Positions 32,881 through 45,293 are shown, numbered from the stretch's first letter. The stretch is 64,000 nucleotides of DNA from Omphalotus guepiniiformis (GCA_028554645.1 JAQOOI010000021.1:558001-622000), one strand, 5' to 3'. Numbers and translations: made by a program. Notes: generated by a model from the letters alone, not told the origin.

Positions 32881-33673
32881 CGAGGGGACGCAGCCTGTTG
32901 GAGTCACCCCACGATACAGCGCTGGGCCAGTGTGCGAAGGTCTTGTGTTATTTTGACCATTATCGTTGTAAACATCAGGGATCTACACTGAAAGAGAGAA
33001 TCCGCTAGCACCGGATCCCAGGGCCTGGGTACCTGAGTTCAAAATTAGGCCTTGGCTTGAGGGTAACCCCATCACTGATGTGGGTAACAAGATGATTACG
33101 ATCACAAGAACATATCATATGAAGATGCGGACTGCTGCGTTACTTAGTCCAGCAAGCAGAATGCACAGTGAAAAGTGCCGTTTTACAAGGAACCAGCACA
33201 AATTCATGCCCGAAACGCAGGGGAATGGCTTTCATTGCGATTCGCAGTCAAAGTACCGGCGGTAACCCAGAGTAAAATCTCGGCGCCTCTTGAATGAGAT
33301 AGTCGACAGTCGCACTGCTTGTGATCTACAAAGCCCATCAGTTCTCGGAGCGCGATCAAGGAGATCAGGAGAAAACACCGCCTCGCATCACTCACATCTT
33401 CTCCCGTAAGTGATGCAATTAATCATCGGGAAATTGCAGGAAATCGCAAAGTTCAAACCCAATCCAACCTAATTGGTGGAATAATAAAACACGGAATTCC
33501 GCCAGAAAATCTTCTGCAAAACGGATTCCACCCTGAATATCTGAAACAACCCCTACAGAAGCCAGAATAACGTAGAAGAATACGGTAACTTTGGAACGAT
33601 GAACAAAGGATGTGCTCATGTGCATCATCCAAATACTACTGTTTCATGCACAGCACGTCGAGTCCCGACTCCT
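32881..33673. other. Intergenic, no gene recognised
   Basis: No conserved frame is seen on either strand. Confidence 0.45.
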
Positions 33674-34772
33674 CTACAATACAAACGGCACGACGACTCT
33701 CCTCTCTTTCGGGTAGGTACTCCCGAACTTCGCTTTGTACCACTGATGCCCATTGTAGGCCCGTGGGAGCATCAAAACGATTTCGTTCAATAAGAAGATC
33801 CAGGGTGGCGTCAAAACGGGCGTGAATGCTGACGGCGGGGCGCGCAGGAGCGCCGACACAGCGTCTGTCATGAATAAAGATTTAAGATTCGAGGTCGAGA
33901 ACGAAGCGGCAGTGATAGGAAGAGGAGACGCTGCCAGAGCAAATCCAAACCACTCTACCCACTCGCAGAAGTAGTTCGGGAAGGAAATATATCTGTACAG
34001 CAACCCATAGGGAATGGCGTAATGTTCTGTTGTAGTCTTCTTCTTGCCGCTACTGTCAGCTGAAGATCCGTCCTCGTTCTTTTTATCTTTGGCTCGGCGC
34101 CGGATATTCAGCAGGATTTCGTCATGGACAATATTTCCAAGAAAGCCGATCAACCACAGAGCCAATCCTAGATAAAAAGATGGTCGTGACAGCGTGTCTT
34201 CGGATCCCAGGTATGCATGCGCGGCGGGAGATGATAGGTAGGTTCCCATCAAAGAACCATTAAAGAGATTGAACGTGACGCCAAACAAAGTCACCACGAT
34301 ATGAGCTTTCGAGCGCGACGGAGTGCGTAGCGGTGATATTAGGGCACGATTTGCGTAATGCATCAAATAAGCCCCTGCTAGAACGTATTGGGCGGGCGCT
34401 GGAACGAGCGAGACAAATTCGCCGTTGGAGAGAGGCGATGAAACAAATGACCAGATAAACATCAACGGAGACACGATTTCCATGACCATCCATGATTTTC
34501 TTCCTGCAAGTCATCAGGCAAGTCACTCGAAATGGTTGTATGAAACAGAGCTCTGAGCTCACCATCCAAGATGAATATGCTTTCCCCTGACAGGGCGAAA
34601 CGCCCAAAGGGAGCATTTATGACAAAAGTCACAGGGCATAAGATGGCACTACCAAGAGTGAACCATTTTCTGGAAACTAATTACATTCTCGTCAGCAGAA
34701 ATGAGGAAAATATTATAGAGGCTTACAGTCGTACAGAAGGCTAGCTTGCGCAGGAGACAAAAACAAAAACAT
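33674..34772 (-). CDS. Steroid 5-alpha-reductase-family membrane enzyme (3-oxo-5-alpha-steroid 4-dehydrogenase-like)
   Basis: Three exons (34772-34727, 34676-34563, 34503-33674) join exactly, giving 329 aa. The N-terminal part MFLFLSPAQASLLYD leads into INAPFGRFA and SWMVMEIVSPLMF, then AGAYLMHYANRALISPLRTP. The C-terminal half has GLALWLIGFLGNIVHDEIL, HYAIPYGLLYRYISFPNYFC followed by EWVEWFGFALA, and the end YPKERRVVVPFVL. These are the conserved C-terminal features of the 5-alpha-reductase domain (NADPH and substrate binding), an ER membrane enzyme that reduces a double bond in steroids or related lipids. A Lys/Ser-rich loop (KDKKNEDGSSADSSGKKK) between helices is an insertion. The substrate cannot be told. 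Confidence 0.85.
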
Positions 34773-35034
34773 GAAGGAAGGAAGTAGTGGAACCACTCTC
34801 TTGCCCTCAACGCATGATTTTCGAAGTTGATGTTGGTGACGTCATCATTCACGAAAGCGCTTTCACATTCTGTCCTGAATCCATAGGCGATTTGGCTAGT
34901 TATTTAGTGTCAGCCACTCCAGTGCGGAATGCAAACCTTTGCAGTTCACCTTGTAGTCGAGAGGAAAATACTAGCAAAGACATACCTGTGCTCCCATGTT
35001 TTTACATGGAAAACTGTACAGCAGTTGGCGCAGG

Positions 35035-35121
35035 AACCCCCGGCGGGACTCGAACCCGCAACCTCCAGATACTACAAAGAATAGTAGAAGTCTGACGTCA
35101 TAACCATTAGACAACGGGGGC
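35035..35121 (-). tRNA. tRNA-Arg(UCU) with a short intron
   Basis: Read on the minus strand, the acceptor stem GCCCCCG pairs with CGGGGGT. D-arm GTC..GAC, anticodon stem TCAGA with loop CTTCTA (anticodon TCT), an intron of about 14 nt right after position 37, 3' stem TCTGG, T-arm GCGGG-TTCGAGT-CCCGC, discriminator T. The intron position is canonical. Confidence 0.88.
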
Positions 35122-36188
35122 AATGTACGAAATTTTCATTGCTCACAATAATTCATATCGCAGTCATGCCGGTTCTGCCGAAGCTATAAAAGTAGCAAAT
35201 TCTCCAGGCCTCCCAAGTTCTGTTCTGTGTTCACGGTTCTGTTCACTTCCAGATTTCTATTCAATCTTTTCAACTTCAATTTCTTCTCTTAAGTAAGAAT
35301 CTACAAGATCAAGGCGTCAAGTGGAACCACGTATACGCTTTCAAGACTATATAAAGTTTGCGGTGCTACTTCACGTTCCGAATATTGGTTTACACCACAG
35401 TCGCACTGCGGGACAGCTTTATTAATCCATGTCGACAGTCGCGCTATCTTATCCCGATGGTTAATCCTAGGTTAATCCTGGCGTTGGAATAATTCCGTCG
35501 AACTTAAGCCGAACCATCAGCTTCTACCATCATTGCATCGAATCGTGCAGGGCGAATACTGGCAAATACTGGCTCGGCAAGTTGCATTCGACGGTTTTGG
35601 CACACTTGTCACCGTGGCGCAGCGTTATCCCAACTCCCATCATTGGTCGGCATCTCAATTAGGTGAAGGTGACTCACGAATGACTCGCAGGATGAGAAGG
35701 TGGCTAAGGAGAGACGCTGGTCAGTCATCCGAGTTGTACATGTGCTGATTTCTGTAATCACTGACTGACTTTTATCTTCCTTTCAGATCTCAGTCCCTTC
35801 GACATATCTGTACGAACGCACAAACACCACATTTTCTAACTAGGGCTTGAGTCTGTAGGATATGATGATGCCAAAAAGTAGCAGTTCACTCATAAAAGAT
35901 CGGTTGGCCAAGTCAGAACGAGTACATTCATTTGCTCGGGGTTTCTTGTCCATTAGCGGTGAGTATGGTGTAACATTCTCGAGGCTGTTTGGCTTATACA
36001 AGGTTCTAGGTTTATCAGACGTGCTTTCCTTTCCTACTCAGCACTCACTCTCCGCTCGATGTCCTCAGCTCCGAGTGCTGACTCTATGGCCTAATAGTTC
36101 ACGAGCGCTCCTTGAGCATACATGATAAAGGTAAACAAGCTACGAATATCTTCAGCCTTTTTTTCTACCGAAGGCCTTGCCAACTAAT
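35122..36188. other. Intergenic, no gene recognised
   Basis: About 1 kb without a convincing gene. A short frame at 35533-35748 (MHRIVQGEYWQILARQ) and one at 35862-36125 have no recognisable domain. Confidence 0.4.
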
Positions 36189-36775
36189 ATGGACCAGTAA
36201 GTCTTTTCGATGTCTGCCGCTTGAGTATCCTTCATTCACTCACTTTACTCTAGGACAACACTCACCGGACGTCTCTCGATTGGCTCCCTCTACGTAGCTG
36301 GTTTCCAGCAGGTCATCGGCCAACCTCATGCTGCGCTCATCATCCCCGAGAGTGATGCTGCGGGATTCATGGTACATGTTCGCTTCTGGATAGGGCAATG
36401 GTTCAGTGAGAGCAAAGCACAGAATATCGCTTATTCGAACAAGCTCATTAGTCTGCTTAAAATTCATGACGTTTCGGGCGGAATTATCACGAACTCTCAA
36501 CTGAATGAAGCAAGACTAGCTATCAGGCCTCCTCCGGGACACCGACCTGGTCTTTGTCTTACTTGGATCATAGCAGTCATTGAACAGCTTCACAATGGAG
36601 GACTTGTTTCTATCGTGTCCTCTCGTGGGTTAGAGAACGAACTCACCGTGTTTGCCTCTGAAAATCGTGCATTCGCAAGGTGCGACGTCTTTCCGAACAT
36701 CAAAGTGTCTCAATATTGTCACTGTATGTCTTTTATCTTGTCTTTTCACATACTAGAACTGATCGAAACTCAGGA
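36189..36775 (+). CDS. Conserved basidiomycete hypothetical protein, 159 aa
   Basis: ATG at 36189 in an 8-nt first exon, then 36254-36723. The second intron (36724-36773) places the stop TGA across the junction. The product has IGSLYVAGFQQVIGQPHAAL, IIPESDAAGFMVHVRFWIGQ, LISLLKIHDVSGGIITNSQL, LTWIIAVIEQLHNGGLVSIV and FASENRAFARCDVFPNIKVS. I recall this pattern (IGSLY..GFQQ.IGQPHAALIIPE ... NRAYARRD.FPN) as a frequent multi-copy mushroom family without known function. If the last intron is retained the protein would run on for some 45 residues. Confidence 0.65.
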
Positions 36776-36943
36776 AGTTCTGATTTCAAAATCTGTTCTT
36801 GTACCATGCATTAGTCCTATAAGAGAATCGGTGTGGCGTCTACTACATCTGCCTATATAGTATCGTGTATTCAATTTTGTGAAGCTAGTTGTATGTTAAA
36901 TGCGAGTTTTAAAAATGTCCTCGACCTCGAGCGATTGAACACG

Positions 36944-37060
36944 GTCAGAGAAATCTCCAGGGAATCGGAGGGCAGCAGTCTAGTTCCAAATTCCCCAAAC
37001 GCAGATCACAATAGCAAAAGACCGAAGATGGTAGAAAACGTACAGGGAAATATGGCCTAG
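36944..37060 (-). pseudogene. Fragment of APH-like kinase gene
   Basis: The stretch parallels 40214-40330 of the kinase gene (GAATCGGAGGGCAGCAG; GACCGAAGATGGTAGA). It is the remnant of the kinase in the first duplicated unit. Confidence 0.65.
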
Positions 37061-37126
37061 CGCACGTCCAAGTTTGTTCAATGGCCAGGCGAGACGAGTG
37101 TATCCTCACAATATCCATCGGAATGA

Positions 37127-38678
37127 TTACTGCAGCCACTCTCGTTCGCGATAATCAATCAAAATCTAGAAAACAGAAAAGCAAGGCCCAGAGTTCAGTA
37201 AAAAGGAAGGCGACCATCTGTCCAAAAAAAAAATCACTCACCCGTAGCCTTACCTTCATGTCGATGCCGACATCTTTGGTATTGCGACTTTGCGGCCATG
37301 CAAGCTCCCTCATGCGCTCAAAGCACACGTCCATCTGCCCTCGCGCCTTCATACTATGTAGTGCTTTCCCCGCTGAAAACAGCAAAGTGCACAAGCCCTC
37401 AATACAAACAGGAGAAGATGCCCCACCCGCTTCTGAAATAGTGAGCAACTTCTCTATACAGCCAAGTATGACCCATTCGGGAACCATTCCCTTGCTGGAT
37501 AAAGTTCCAAGCATATCGAGTAAGCGCAGTATTTCTGCGGAGTACTGGACGTCCCCTGTCCCTAGCTCGTCCTCTGAATCCCAGTCTGCCGATGCGGAAC
37601 CTGTCTCCTTGGACGCTTGGTGATGTATCGACGACAAAGACACCCATTTTTCAAAATCGCCCTGCAATCTTTCAAGTAGAAGCTTCCTGTAGAGTTTCCC
37701 ACCTCCGATAGGATTACCTTTTGCATCTAGTTTCCCGGAGTCCTGCACCTCTGGACTAATCTCGCATATCATCCCATAGCATATTGTCTCATAGTCCACC
37801 CTTGTGCGTTCCCCCTTGATGAGTGTTTCGTATATGACATTTACAACAGCTCTCATTGTCTGGGCATCTGTCTCGTATTGACTTTTGTTTGCCAACTGAA
37901 CGAGGTTCTGTCTGCAAGAGGGCACAGGTCCAGAGTGTGAATATTGGAATGATGTGTCTCCCAGGATCTCCTTGGTCAGCTTCCCTGCTGATGATTTGAT
38001 TGAGCCACTTTCAGCGAAGGGAAGCACTTGACCTTGGATGGGCATTGGAGGGGACACAAGCACTGGACAAGACACGTGAATTGTGAGGGTTTCAGACGTT
38101 GGTAGAGGAGGAAACCAACCAGTTAAGTCTTCATCAACCACTGACACTGGTGTGTGTACACGGGGAGTTTCCGATGGCAACGGTGTGTATGCACGAGGAA
38201 ACTCGTCATGTTCAGAGTCTCGAAAGCCCGCCTGGCATGGGTGTACATGTCGACAAAAATTGGACGATAACTCATAAGCCGCACTCACCTGACTCTCTGA
38301 GAATGACACGCCGTGTCCGTCGAGGGTTGTATTGCCCTCAGCCGAAGATGTTGACACAGTTGACGACTCTGAACTGATATTGGTATCCTGCTCGGTCGTG
38401 CTGCCAGCAGAACCCCCAACTTCTTCTCCCTGCGAGTGCACAATCTCAACTGAGAGTTGCAAACGCTCACGCACCAGCTTCCTCTTCACGTCCGCGAGCT
38501 CAGAGCTAAGATCGTTATATTGCTGTTTCAAATCCAGAATTGCATTGTTGTGCAACTTCAGATTGCTGAGCGCCTCGGAGAGCTGTTTTCGGTAGAGGTC
38601 GCGTTCCGCAAGGATCTCGTCGCGTTCCTGTGTGAGTAGCACCACTTCTGGATAACTGGTAGCAGGTTTGCGTGGCAT
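37127..38678 (-). CDS. Coiled-coil protein with eIF4G-like MIF4G domain (copy 1)
   Basis: ATG at 38678. The N-terminal 90 residues form a coiled coil (RDEILAERDLYRKQLSEALS, YNDLSSELADVKRKLVRERL). A disordered Ser/Pro part follows (PLPSETPRVHTPVSVVDEDL). The MIF4G domain is recognisable from EISPEVQDSGKLDAKGNPIG, GGKLYRKLLLERLQGDFEKW, AEILRLLDMLGTLSSKGMVP, VCIEGLCTLLFSAGKAL and MDVCFERMRELAWPQSRNTK. These match the eIF4G/p97 MIF4G helical repeat. One intron lies after FSESQ, and a last one (donor at KVRLR) joins to ILIDYREREWLQ and TAA. It lacks the rest of eIF4G, so it may bind eIF4A-like helicases or RNA in another setting. A second copy lies at 40983-42566. Confidence 0.78.
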
Positions 38679-38963
38679 TTCCGTACGTTTGAATATGATC
38701 GAATCTCTTGTAAGGTATAGTTATGTTTCAGAGTCAAGCTAGGGATCACTGACTAACCAGTATGCCCACTACAGAAGCACGAAAAAATGACAATGACTCA
38801 GATCTAATGAATGATGATTCACTAACTAGCACTATGTTACATTCGTCGCCTCTCAACTGACTATCATCGTCATATGGGATGGACGGTCACAACAGAAGTC
38901 TTCAGTTCACCGAGTTCAACATTACAGTCAAGGAGATCATCCAAGCCGTAGCAGCTTTATTAT

Positions 38964-39510
38964 TTAGATCTTCCAAAACCATACCTCCGCTCTCTCCTTC
39001 ACACTCTCCCCGACTGGATCACCCACACCAGCACCCGCACCCCAGAGTCCACCCGTAATCCCAAACCCAACCTCATTCCCATCATTCGCAAACTCAACAG
39101 TAATAACCTCTTCGTTTCCTTCAGCGAACGCGGTCCAAAAGCGTTGAGTGGCGTTATTCACTGTCGGCTGGAGAATCGTATCCTCGTCAGTGGCAAGAAG
39201 GGATGAACGAAGAGAGGAGAAAGAAAGGTGCATAAGAGGTCATTCAAGGACTCACTCGACTCTCCAATGCAGTCAGATTAAACAGATTCCCTTCAAAATG
39301 TTCCAACCTCAAATGAGTTGACCATGCTCTGTCCCACTTTGCGATAAAGGTGGGCACGGAAGGGTCAACCGCACCAGGTAGCTCTTCTCCTAGCTCGGCG
39401 GCAACATCTACACATCCAGACGTCTCGTTCGTGTCAAAGGTAGCGGTAGCGGGAAGGAAGAGGCAAAGCTTAATATCATCGTATCCAGGGTTGCAGTACG
39501 TCCCAGAATA
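38964..39510 (-). pseudogene. 3'-end fragment of beta-lactamase-like gene
   Basis: It encodes IAKWDRAWSTHLRLEHFEGN, TLQ-type strand pieces and NEEVITVEFANDGNEVGFGI with an intron in the same place as in 42844-43400, to which it is nearly identical. Upstream exons are missing; similarity ends abruptly at about 39505 next to the 3' end of the kinase gene. Confidence 0.8.
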
Positions 39511-39529
39511 CAAACAGGAGAAGATAACC

Positions 39530-40495
39530 TCAAACTATCTCGACCCTTGAGCGACTTCTCCATTCCCAATCCGCTGCTATAACGTCTTCAAACTCGGAGA
39601 AAACCTTCCTCATAAACACAAACCACTCTTCATCATCCTCTGCGGCAAACCATATTGCCTTGAGGGCATCCCAATATACAGGCATCCACCCCGCTTGCTC
39701 CCAGTCGATGAAACACATCCTACTATGTCCAGCACGCCAGGAAGCTAAGCCACCAGGAAAGATCATATTCTTGGGATATAGGTCGCCATGACAGAAAGAA
39801 ACCGGGAACTCCTTTGCATGCCGCGCAATAAGTGGTAGTATTATGGGGCGTAAAGCGACCCGTTCAGGAACGTTGTCGTGATCCATGCCAATCCAAATTT
39901 GCGGAGCGAACGAAAGAGGGGAATCGAAACTGCGAATCTTACTGTCGCGAACCCAAGGTACACGGTTGTCACCTATTGCCTCACCACATGCACTGCGTAT
40001 CATAGAAGAAGACTGAGTCGTTTGAGCTCGCAGCGCTCGAAACTGTGATTGTATGTCGAGCTCCATTCTTGCTTTGTCCTTTGGTGTAAGATCATCCAGT
40101 GCATCACAGACGGTGTCGCCGTCTACCCATGCAGAGAGCATGTAGCCATCTTCACCGTCTTGTATTGCATCTATGATAACTGGATAATTAACTGCAGAAT
40201 TGCCTGAGTCTCGAAGGAATCGGAGAGCAGCAGCCTCGTTGCGAATTCTCCCAACGCTCGCGACTTTGAGTACGAGACCAAGGGGCCGAAGATGGTAGAC
40301 GCGTAGAGGAAAATATGGTCTGGCACATTTCCTTTGGCATAAGCGATAAAAAGACTTTCTTATCGACACAGGAAGTATCAGGAGAGCGATTCGAAAGACT
40401 TTTTGCAACAAAGTTAAGCTTGGTCGTCGTACGGTCGGAAGGATAGGCCCAATGTCAGCAGGGATCTGTGATATGTCTTCTTGGTGGGTATCCAT
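39530..40495 (-). CDS. Aminoglycoside-phosphotransferase-like small-molecule kinase
   Basis: Single exon with ATG at 40495, 321 aa. Motifs in order are LVLKVASVGRIRNEAAALRF (nucleotide-binding lobe), GYMLSAWVDGDTVCDALDDL, the catalytic loop FCHGDLYPKNMIF (HxDxxxxN) and the metal-binding Asp in CFIDWEQAGWMPVYWDALKA. This is the APH/choline-kinase fold. Substrates in fungi are mostly unknown. A decayed piece of the same gene lies at 36944-37060, so it belongs to the tandemly duplicated block. Confidence 0.85.
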   Translation of the reverse strand: MDTHQEDISQIPADIGPILPTVRRPSLTLLQKVFRIALLILPVSIRKSFYRLCQRKCARPYFPLRVYHLRPLGLVLKVASVGRIRNEAAALRFLRDSGNSAVNYPVIIDAIQDGEDGYMLSAWVDGDTVCDALDDLTPKDKARMELDIQSQFRALRAQTTQSSSMIRSACGEAIGDNRVPWVRDSKIRSFDSPLSFAPQIWIGMDHDNVPERVALRPIILPLIARHAKEFPVSFCHGDLYPKNMIFPGGLASWRAGHSRMCFIDWEQAGWMPVYWDALKAIWFAAEDDEEWFVFMRKVFSEFEDVIAADWEWRSRSRVEIV

Positions 40496-40982
40496 GGGCT
40501 GTTGTAATTGAGACAAACATGAGAATCAATTCTTTGAAAAGAGTCTACGTGATACACACCTGCAAGAAGAGAAGCGGTCAGGGCTAGATGTGATAGGTAA
40601 CGGTTTAAAACAAGTTTAGATTGGGAAACCACGTTTTGGCAAGAAGTGTGGCGAACATGGTACAGCTGCTGACTAATTAGCAGCCGGGTCTTCGTCTACT
40701 ACTAGGTCTTCGTTATAGATAAAGCGAGAGTACCATTGCAAAGATTCAATGTTCATCTTGTACGTCTAAAGCTACTTCAAATTTTGAATCGAACGGTACT
40801 GCTAATGAAGCATTGTACATAAATTTCCGACCGACATTCTTGCGTGCACTTCATTCGACCCCCTTGGAGTTTACCTGCGAAAGAGTATGGTCCAGGCCGG
40901 ACTTGTTCATGCTTTAATCTTCCAATTGGCGTACGTATTCACTTCAACGGCGAGCGAGGCGAGACGAGAGTCATCATAATTA

Positions 40983-42566
40983 CTACGGCATCCAATGTCG
41001 GCGAAAATCAATCAGGGTCTGCAAAAACAAAAAAGCAAAGCCCAAGACTCAGTAAAAGTAAGGAACAAGAAAAGTGACCATCTGTATCACTCACCCGTAG
41101 CATTCCCTTCATGTCGATGCCAACATCTTTGGTATAAGGACTTTGAGGCCACACAAGCTCCCTCATGCGCTCAAAGCACACGTCCATCCGCCCTCGCGCC
41201 TTCATCGTATGTAGTGCTTTCCCGGCCGAAAACAGCAAAGTGCTCAACCCCTCGATACAAACAGAAGCAGATGCCCCGGCCGCTTCTGAAATAGTGAGCA
41301 ACTTCTCCATACAGCCAAGTATGACCCATTCGGGAACCATCCTCCGGCAGGATAAATTCCCGAGCATTTCGAGTAAGCGCAGTATTTCTGCGGAATACTG
41401 GACGTCCCCTGTCCCTAGTTCGTCCTCTGCATCCCATTTTGACGACGCGGAACATATCTCCTTGGACACTGGGTGATATACCGATGAGATAGAGACCCAT
41501 TTTTCGAAATCCGTCTGTAATCTTTCAAGTAGGAGCTTCTTGAACAGTTTCCCACCACTGATAGGGTTCCCTGCTGCATCTTTTCCCCCGGAGTCCTGCA
41601 CCTTTGAATCAAGTTCGCTCATCGTAGCGCAGCAAAATGCACTATAATCCGACATTGGGTGTTCGCCTTTGATGGATGTTTCGTATGTGACATTCACGAC
41701 ATCTTTCATTGTCTGGGCATCTGCTTCGTGTTGAGTTTGGCTTGCCAGTTTGACAAGTCCTTGCCTAATCTCGTATTGCGACTCTGGAAAGCCTTTCAAG
41801 ATCTTCTTGGTTTGTTTCCCCACTGGTGACTGAATCGAGTCGCTTTCAGCAAAGGGAAGTACATGGTCCTGAGTGGGCATTGGAGGGGACACAGTCAGTG
41901 GAAGAGGCGCAAGAGTAGTGGGAGTTGGTTGTAAAGGCATCTGACCAGCTGAAGCGCTTTCATCGACTGTAACCGACAATGGTGTATGTGCACGAGGAGG
42001 ATCCGCTGGCAAAGGTGAGATTGCACGAGGAAGCTTGTCACTTTCAGGACCCCGTCTAGCTAGCTCATGCAGTTCAGGGGTGGAATAAGCGCCAAAAGTG
42101 ATCCCAGTAGCCTGTAAGATAGTGAAATCAGCTCAAAAGCCCGCCAGGCATGAGTGTTGACGAAAATTTGACGAAGATTGGACGATGATATATGAGCAAC
42201 ACACACCTGACTCTCAAAGAACGACACGCCGTGTTTACCATCGACGACTGTATTACTCTCGGTCAACGAAGTTGATGACGAGTTTGAGCCAATATCGCCG
42301 CCAACAACTTCTTCGCCCTGCGAGTGCACGATCTCAGCTGAAAATTGCAAACGCTCACGCGCCAGCTTTCTCTTCACGTCTGCAAGCTCAGAGCTGAGAT
42401 CGTTATATTGCTGTCTCAAGTCCAGAACTTCATTGTTACGCAACTTCAGATCGCTGAGCGCCTCGGAGAGCTGTTTTCGGTAAAGGTCGCGTTCCGCAAG
42501 GATCTCGTCGCGTTCCTCTGTGAGCAGTACCACTTCTGGATGACTGAAAGCAGGTTTGAGATGCAT
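40983..42566 (-). CDS. Coiled-coil protein with eIF4G-like MIF4G domain (copy 2)
   Basis: It is parallel to copy 1 along its length: RDEILAERDLYRKQLSEALS, then after an intron ATGITFGAYSTPELHELARR, PADPPRAHTPL, GKDAAGNPISGGKLFKKLLL, EILRLLEMLGNLSCRRMVPE and CFERMRELVWPQSPYTKDVG. A last intron (donor GTGAGTG, acceptor TTTTTGCAG) leads to TLIDFRRHWMP and TAG. Frames are open through all exons, so both copies may be functional. They differ most in the linker between coiled coil and MIF4G, which suggests that the linker is free to vary. Confidence 0.75.
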
Positions 42567-42843
42567 TTTCGTACGTTCAAATATCGAATACTCGGGCTCT
42601 TGTATGATAGAAAGATATAGTTGTGGTTTAGATGAAGTTCAGAGTCAAGCCAAGGTTCGCTGACTAATCAGCAATCGACAGCAATAAATGAACGAGATTT
42701 GATATTTTACTAGCGCTAGTAACATTCGTCGTCTCTCAACCGACTATCATTTTCATGTGTAGGCTAGACGGGTCACAACAGAAGGCTTCAGTTCACCGAG
42801 TTCAACATCATAAAGAGCATCCAAGCGCGTAGCAGCTTCAACT

Positions 42844-45293
42844 TTACATCTTCCAAAACCATACCTCCGCTCTCTCCTTCACACTCTCCCCGACTGGATC
42901 ACCCACACCAGCACCCGCACCCCAGAATCCACCCGTAATCCCAAACCCAACCTCGTTTCCCTCATTCACAAACTCAACAGTGATAACCTCTTCGTTTCCT
43001 GCGGCGAACGCGGTCCAGAAGCGTTGAGTGGCGTTATTCACTGTTGGCTGGAGAATCGTATCCTCGTCAGTGGCAAGAAGGGATAAACGAAGAGAGGAGA
43101 AAGAAAAGGTGCATAAGAGGTCATTCAAGGACTCACTCGACTCTCCAATGCAGTCAGATTAAATAGATTCCCTTCAAAATGTTCCAACCTCAGATGAGTC
43201 GACCATGCTCTGTCCCACTTTGCGATAAAGGTGGGCACGGAAGGGTCAACGGCACCAGGTAGCTTCTCTCCTAGCTCGGCGGCAACATCTACACATCCTG
43301 GTGTCTCGGTCGCGTCAAAAACGGCGGTGGCGGGAAGGAAGAGGCAAAGCTCGATATCATCGTATCCAGGGTTGCGGTACGTCCCGACAAGGTTTCCAAA
43401 TGTGATCGATGGAGGTAAAGGGTTGGTTGGACGAGAAAGGGCCTGAGAGATGTATGTTTCGTATGCTGTGCGGGTAGCTGATTTCAGTCTGAAGACTAGG
43501 AGAATTAGTTGGGGTGTAGCATGTTTGTAGCCTCAATACCAGACACTCACCGAGCATCCCAATCAACGGGGTCCAGCCCAAAAGCCTTATCAACAATACG
43601 CCATTTGATTATCTCGTGCAAGTGCCCTCCATACATATCATCATTGGAAAACACAGACACGCCGAGTTTGGCAGAGGGAAAACGTGTGATTTGAGTCTTA
43701 AAGCCTGTGAGCCGGAAATTTCTCTGAGTTTCAAGATAGTCGTTAGGATGAGTTAGGGATACTAACCTGTTGTAGAGCCTCCGTGCTGTCATATTTTGTT
43801 CTATCAGACTGAGTATTTGGGGATCGAACGCTAAGTGCAGTCATACCTCGATGAATTCTATGAAGCGTATGAGAGAAACAGAGGCTTCGACGATACAACT
43901 GGACTAACCGTGGCCTCTATAAGTTCCGCGTAATTGACCGCCTCCATAGACGACAGGGGATAATTCCGGATACATCCTGTATAGCCCAATGAACTGAGAA
44001 ATCACTCGATTACTATTACCAGATAACGGACTCACGATCTACCGTTTGCAACAGTAATCCCGCTTGCCACTTTGTCAATTACCTCAGCGGGAATGACCTG
44101 CTCTCCAGTACGAGGATTCTTCCCTTCGAGAAGAAGAGTCTGCATCCAGATGGCCTGGAAATACTCAATCCACTCAATCAATACACTCAATACCTGCACG
44201 AAAGATACTTACAGCATCCTTAGCATTCATGATGACACCTCCAGCGCCCGCTTTATCTGTGTTGAAATTTAGTGATGGTGATTGTTGAGCGGACAAGTAT
44301 GCACATACAATTTCCGTCCTCCCCCCCGTCCAAGAATGAGTTCGGATACACCATTGCACGAGGCGTGCCCCGCCCGAATAAATCCTCACTCTTATTGAGA
44401 GCGTCTCTGGCAAAGCCTTCGGCAAGGTTCCCGCTGGCCCTCGCGACATCGACTGAGTACGTCGTCGACATGAGACCGAGAGGGACGAATATATTGTCCT
44501 TGACGTATCGAGCAAAAGGTGGGTGGGTGTCGACTAGGAGTTTAGGGAGATACGACAAGAGAAGGTACATGTTGTTATTGTACTGCCAAGTCGTACGAAA
44601 TTCCGTGGAGGGGCGAAGGTGTCGAAGTCTTTGAAGCTAAGAGTACGAGTCATGAGTCGTACGTGCGTCGTGGGTGTACGAATCGATACCTACGATGGTA
44701 GATGTATTGTCTGTCCTGCCATACATGAGATCGTGTCTAGGAAGACCAGTTCGATGGCTCATCGCATCAACAATTGTCGTCTCCTTTGACGCAAAAGGAT
44801 CCATAAGCTGCCATTCTGGCACGAGAGATGCAATTTTTGTGTCCCAGGTTATTCGCGGTGAGAGACTTTCATTCGATATGAGAAGGCCTGTAGCCAGAAC
44901 GTTGAACAGCTACAAAGACGGAATCGATAAATGTGCATCGCTTGGAAGCAAACTTCATGTTGACATACATACCTTTGAATTCGACGCGATACAAACCAAT
45001 GAATCCTCCGACATTTTCGTCCCATCTGCTTTGGCTATTCCGTATCCCTTCGTTTCGACATTCCACGACCCGTCGCTGCTCTGTTGCACAACTGCGACAC
45101 TGACGCCTGCGGGAGAATTCCAGGAGGAAAGGATGCCTTGGATGAATTCATCGATATCCGTAGTCAAGAATCTGCTAGCATTCAAAACCTCGGTGGACGA
45201 ATGGAATGGTTGCTGAGTGGTTGCTGCTGCCAAGGACGCCGCCCACAGTGACACTGACAGGAGAGAAACAAGCTTCAGAAAGACGGGAATCAT
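42844..45293 (-). CDS. Beta-lactamase-related secreted serine hydrolase
   Basis: The ATG at 45293 begins a signal peptide (IPVFLKLVSLLSVSLWAASL). Markers in order are VSVAVVQQSSDGSWNVETKG, the SxxK motif in VCIASNSKV (SNSK), TTIVDAMSHRTGLPRHDLMY, the YxN-type WQYNNNMYLLLSYL, PLGLMSTTYSVDVA, AGAGGVIMNAKD and C-terminal strands NEEVITVEFVNEGNEVGFGI. This is the class C beta-lactamase/penicillin-binding-protein fold of fungal serine hydrolases (often esterases or peptidases). Multiple introns, not all resolved. Broken 5' copies lie at 46.0, 48.1 and 51.0 kb and a 3' copy at 39 kb. Confidence 0.78.
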
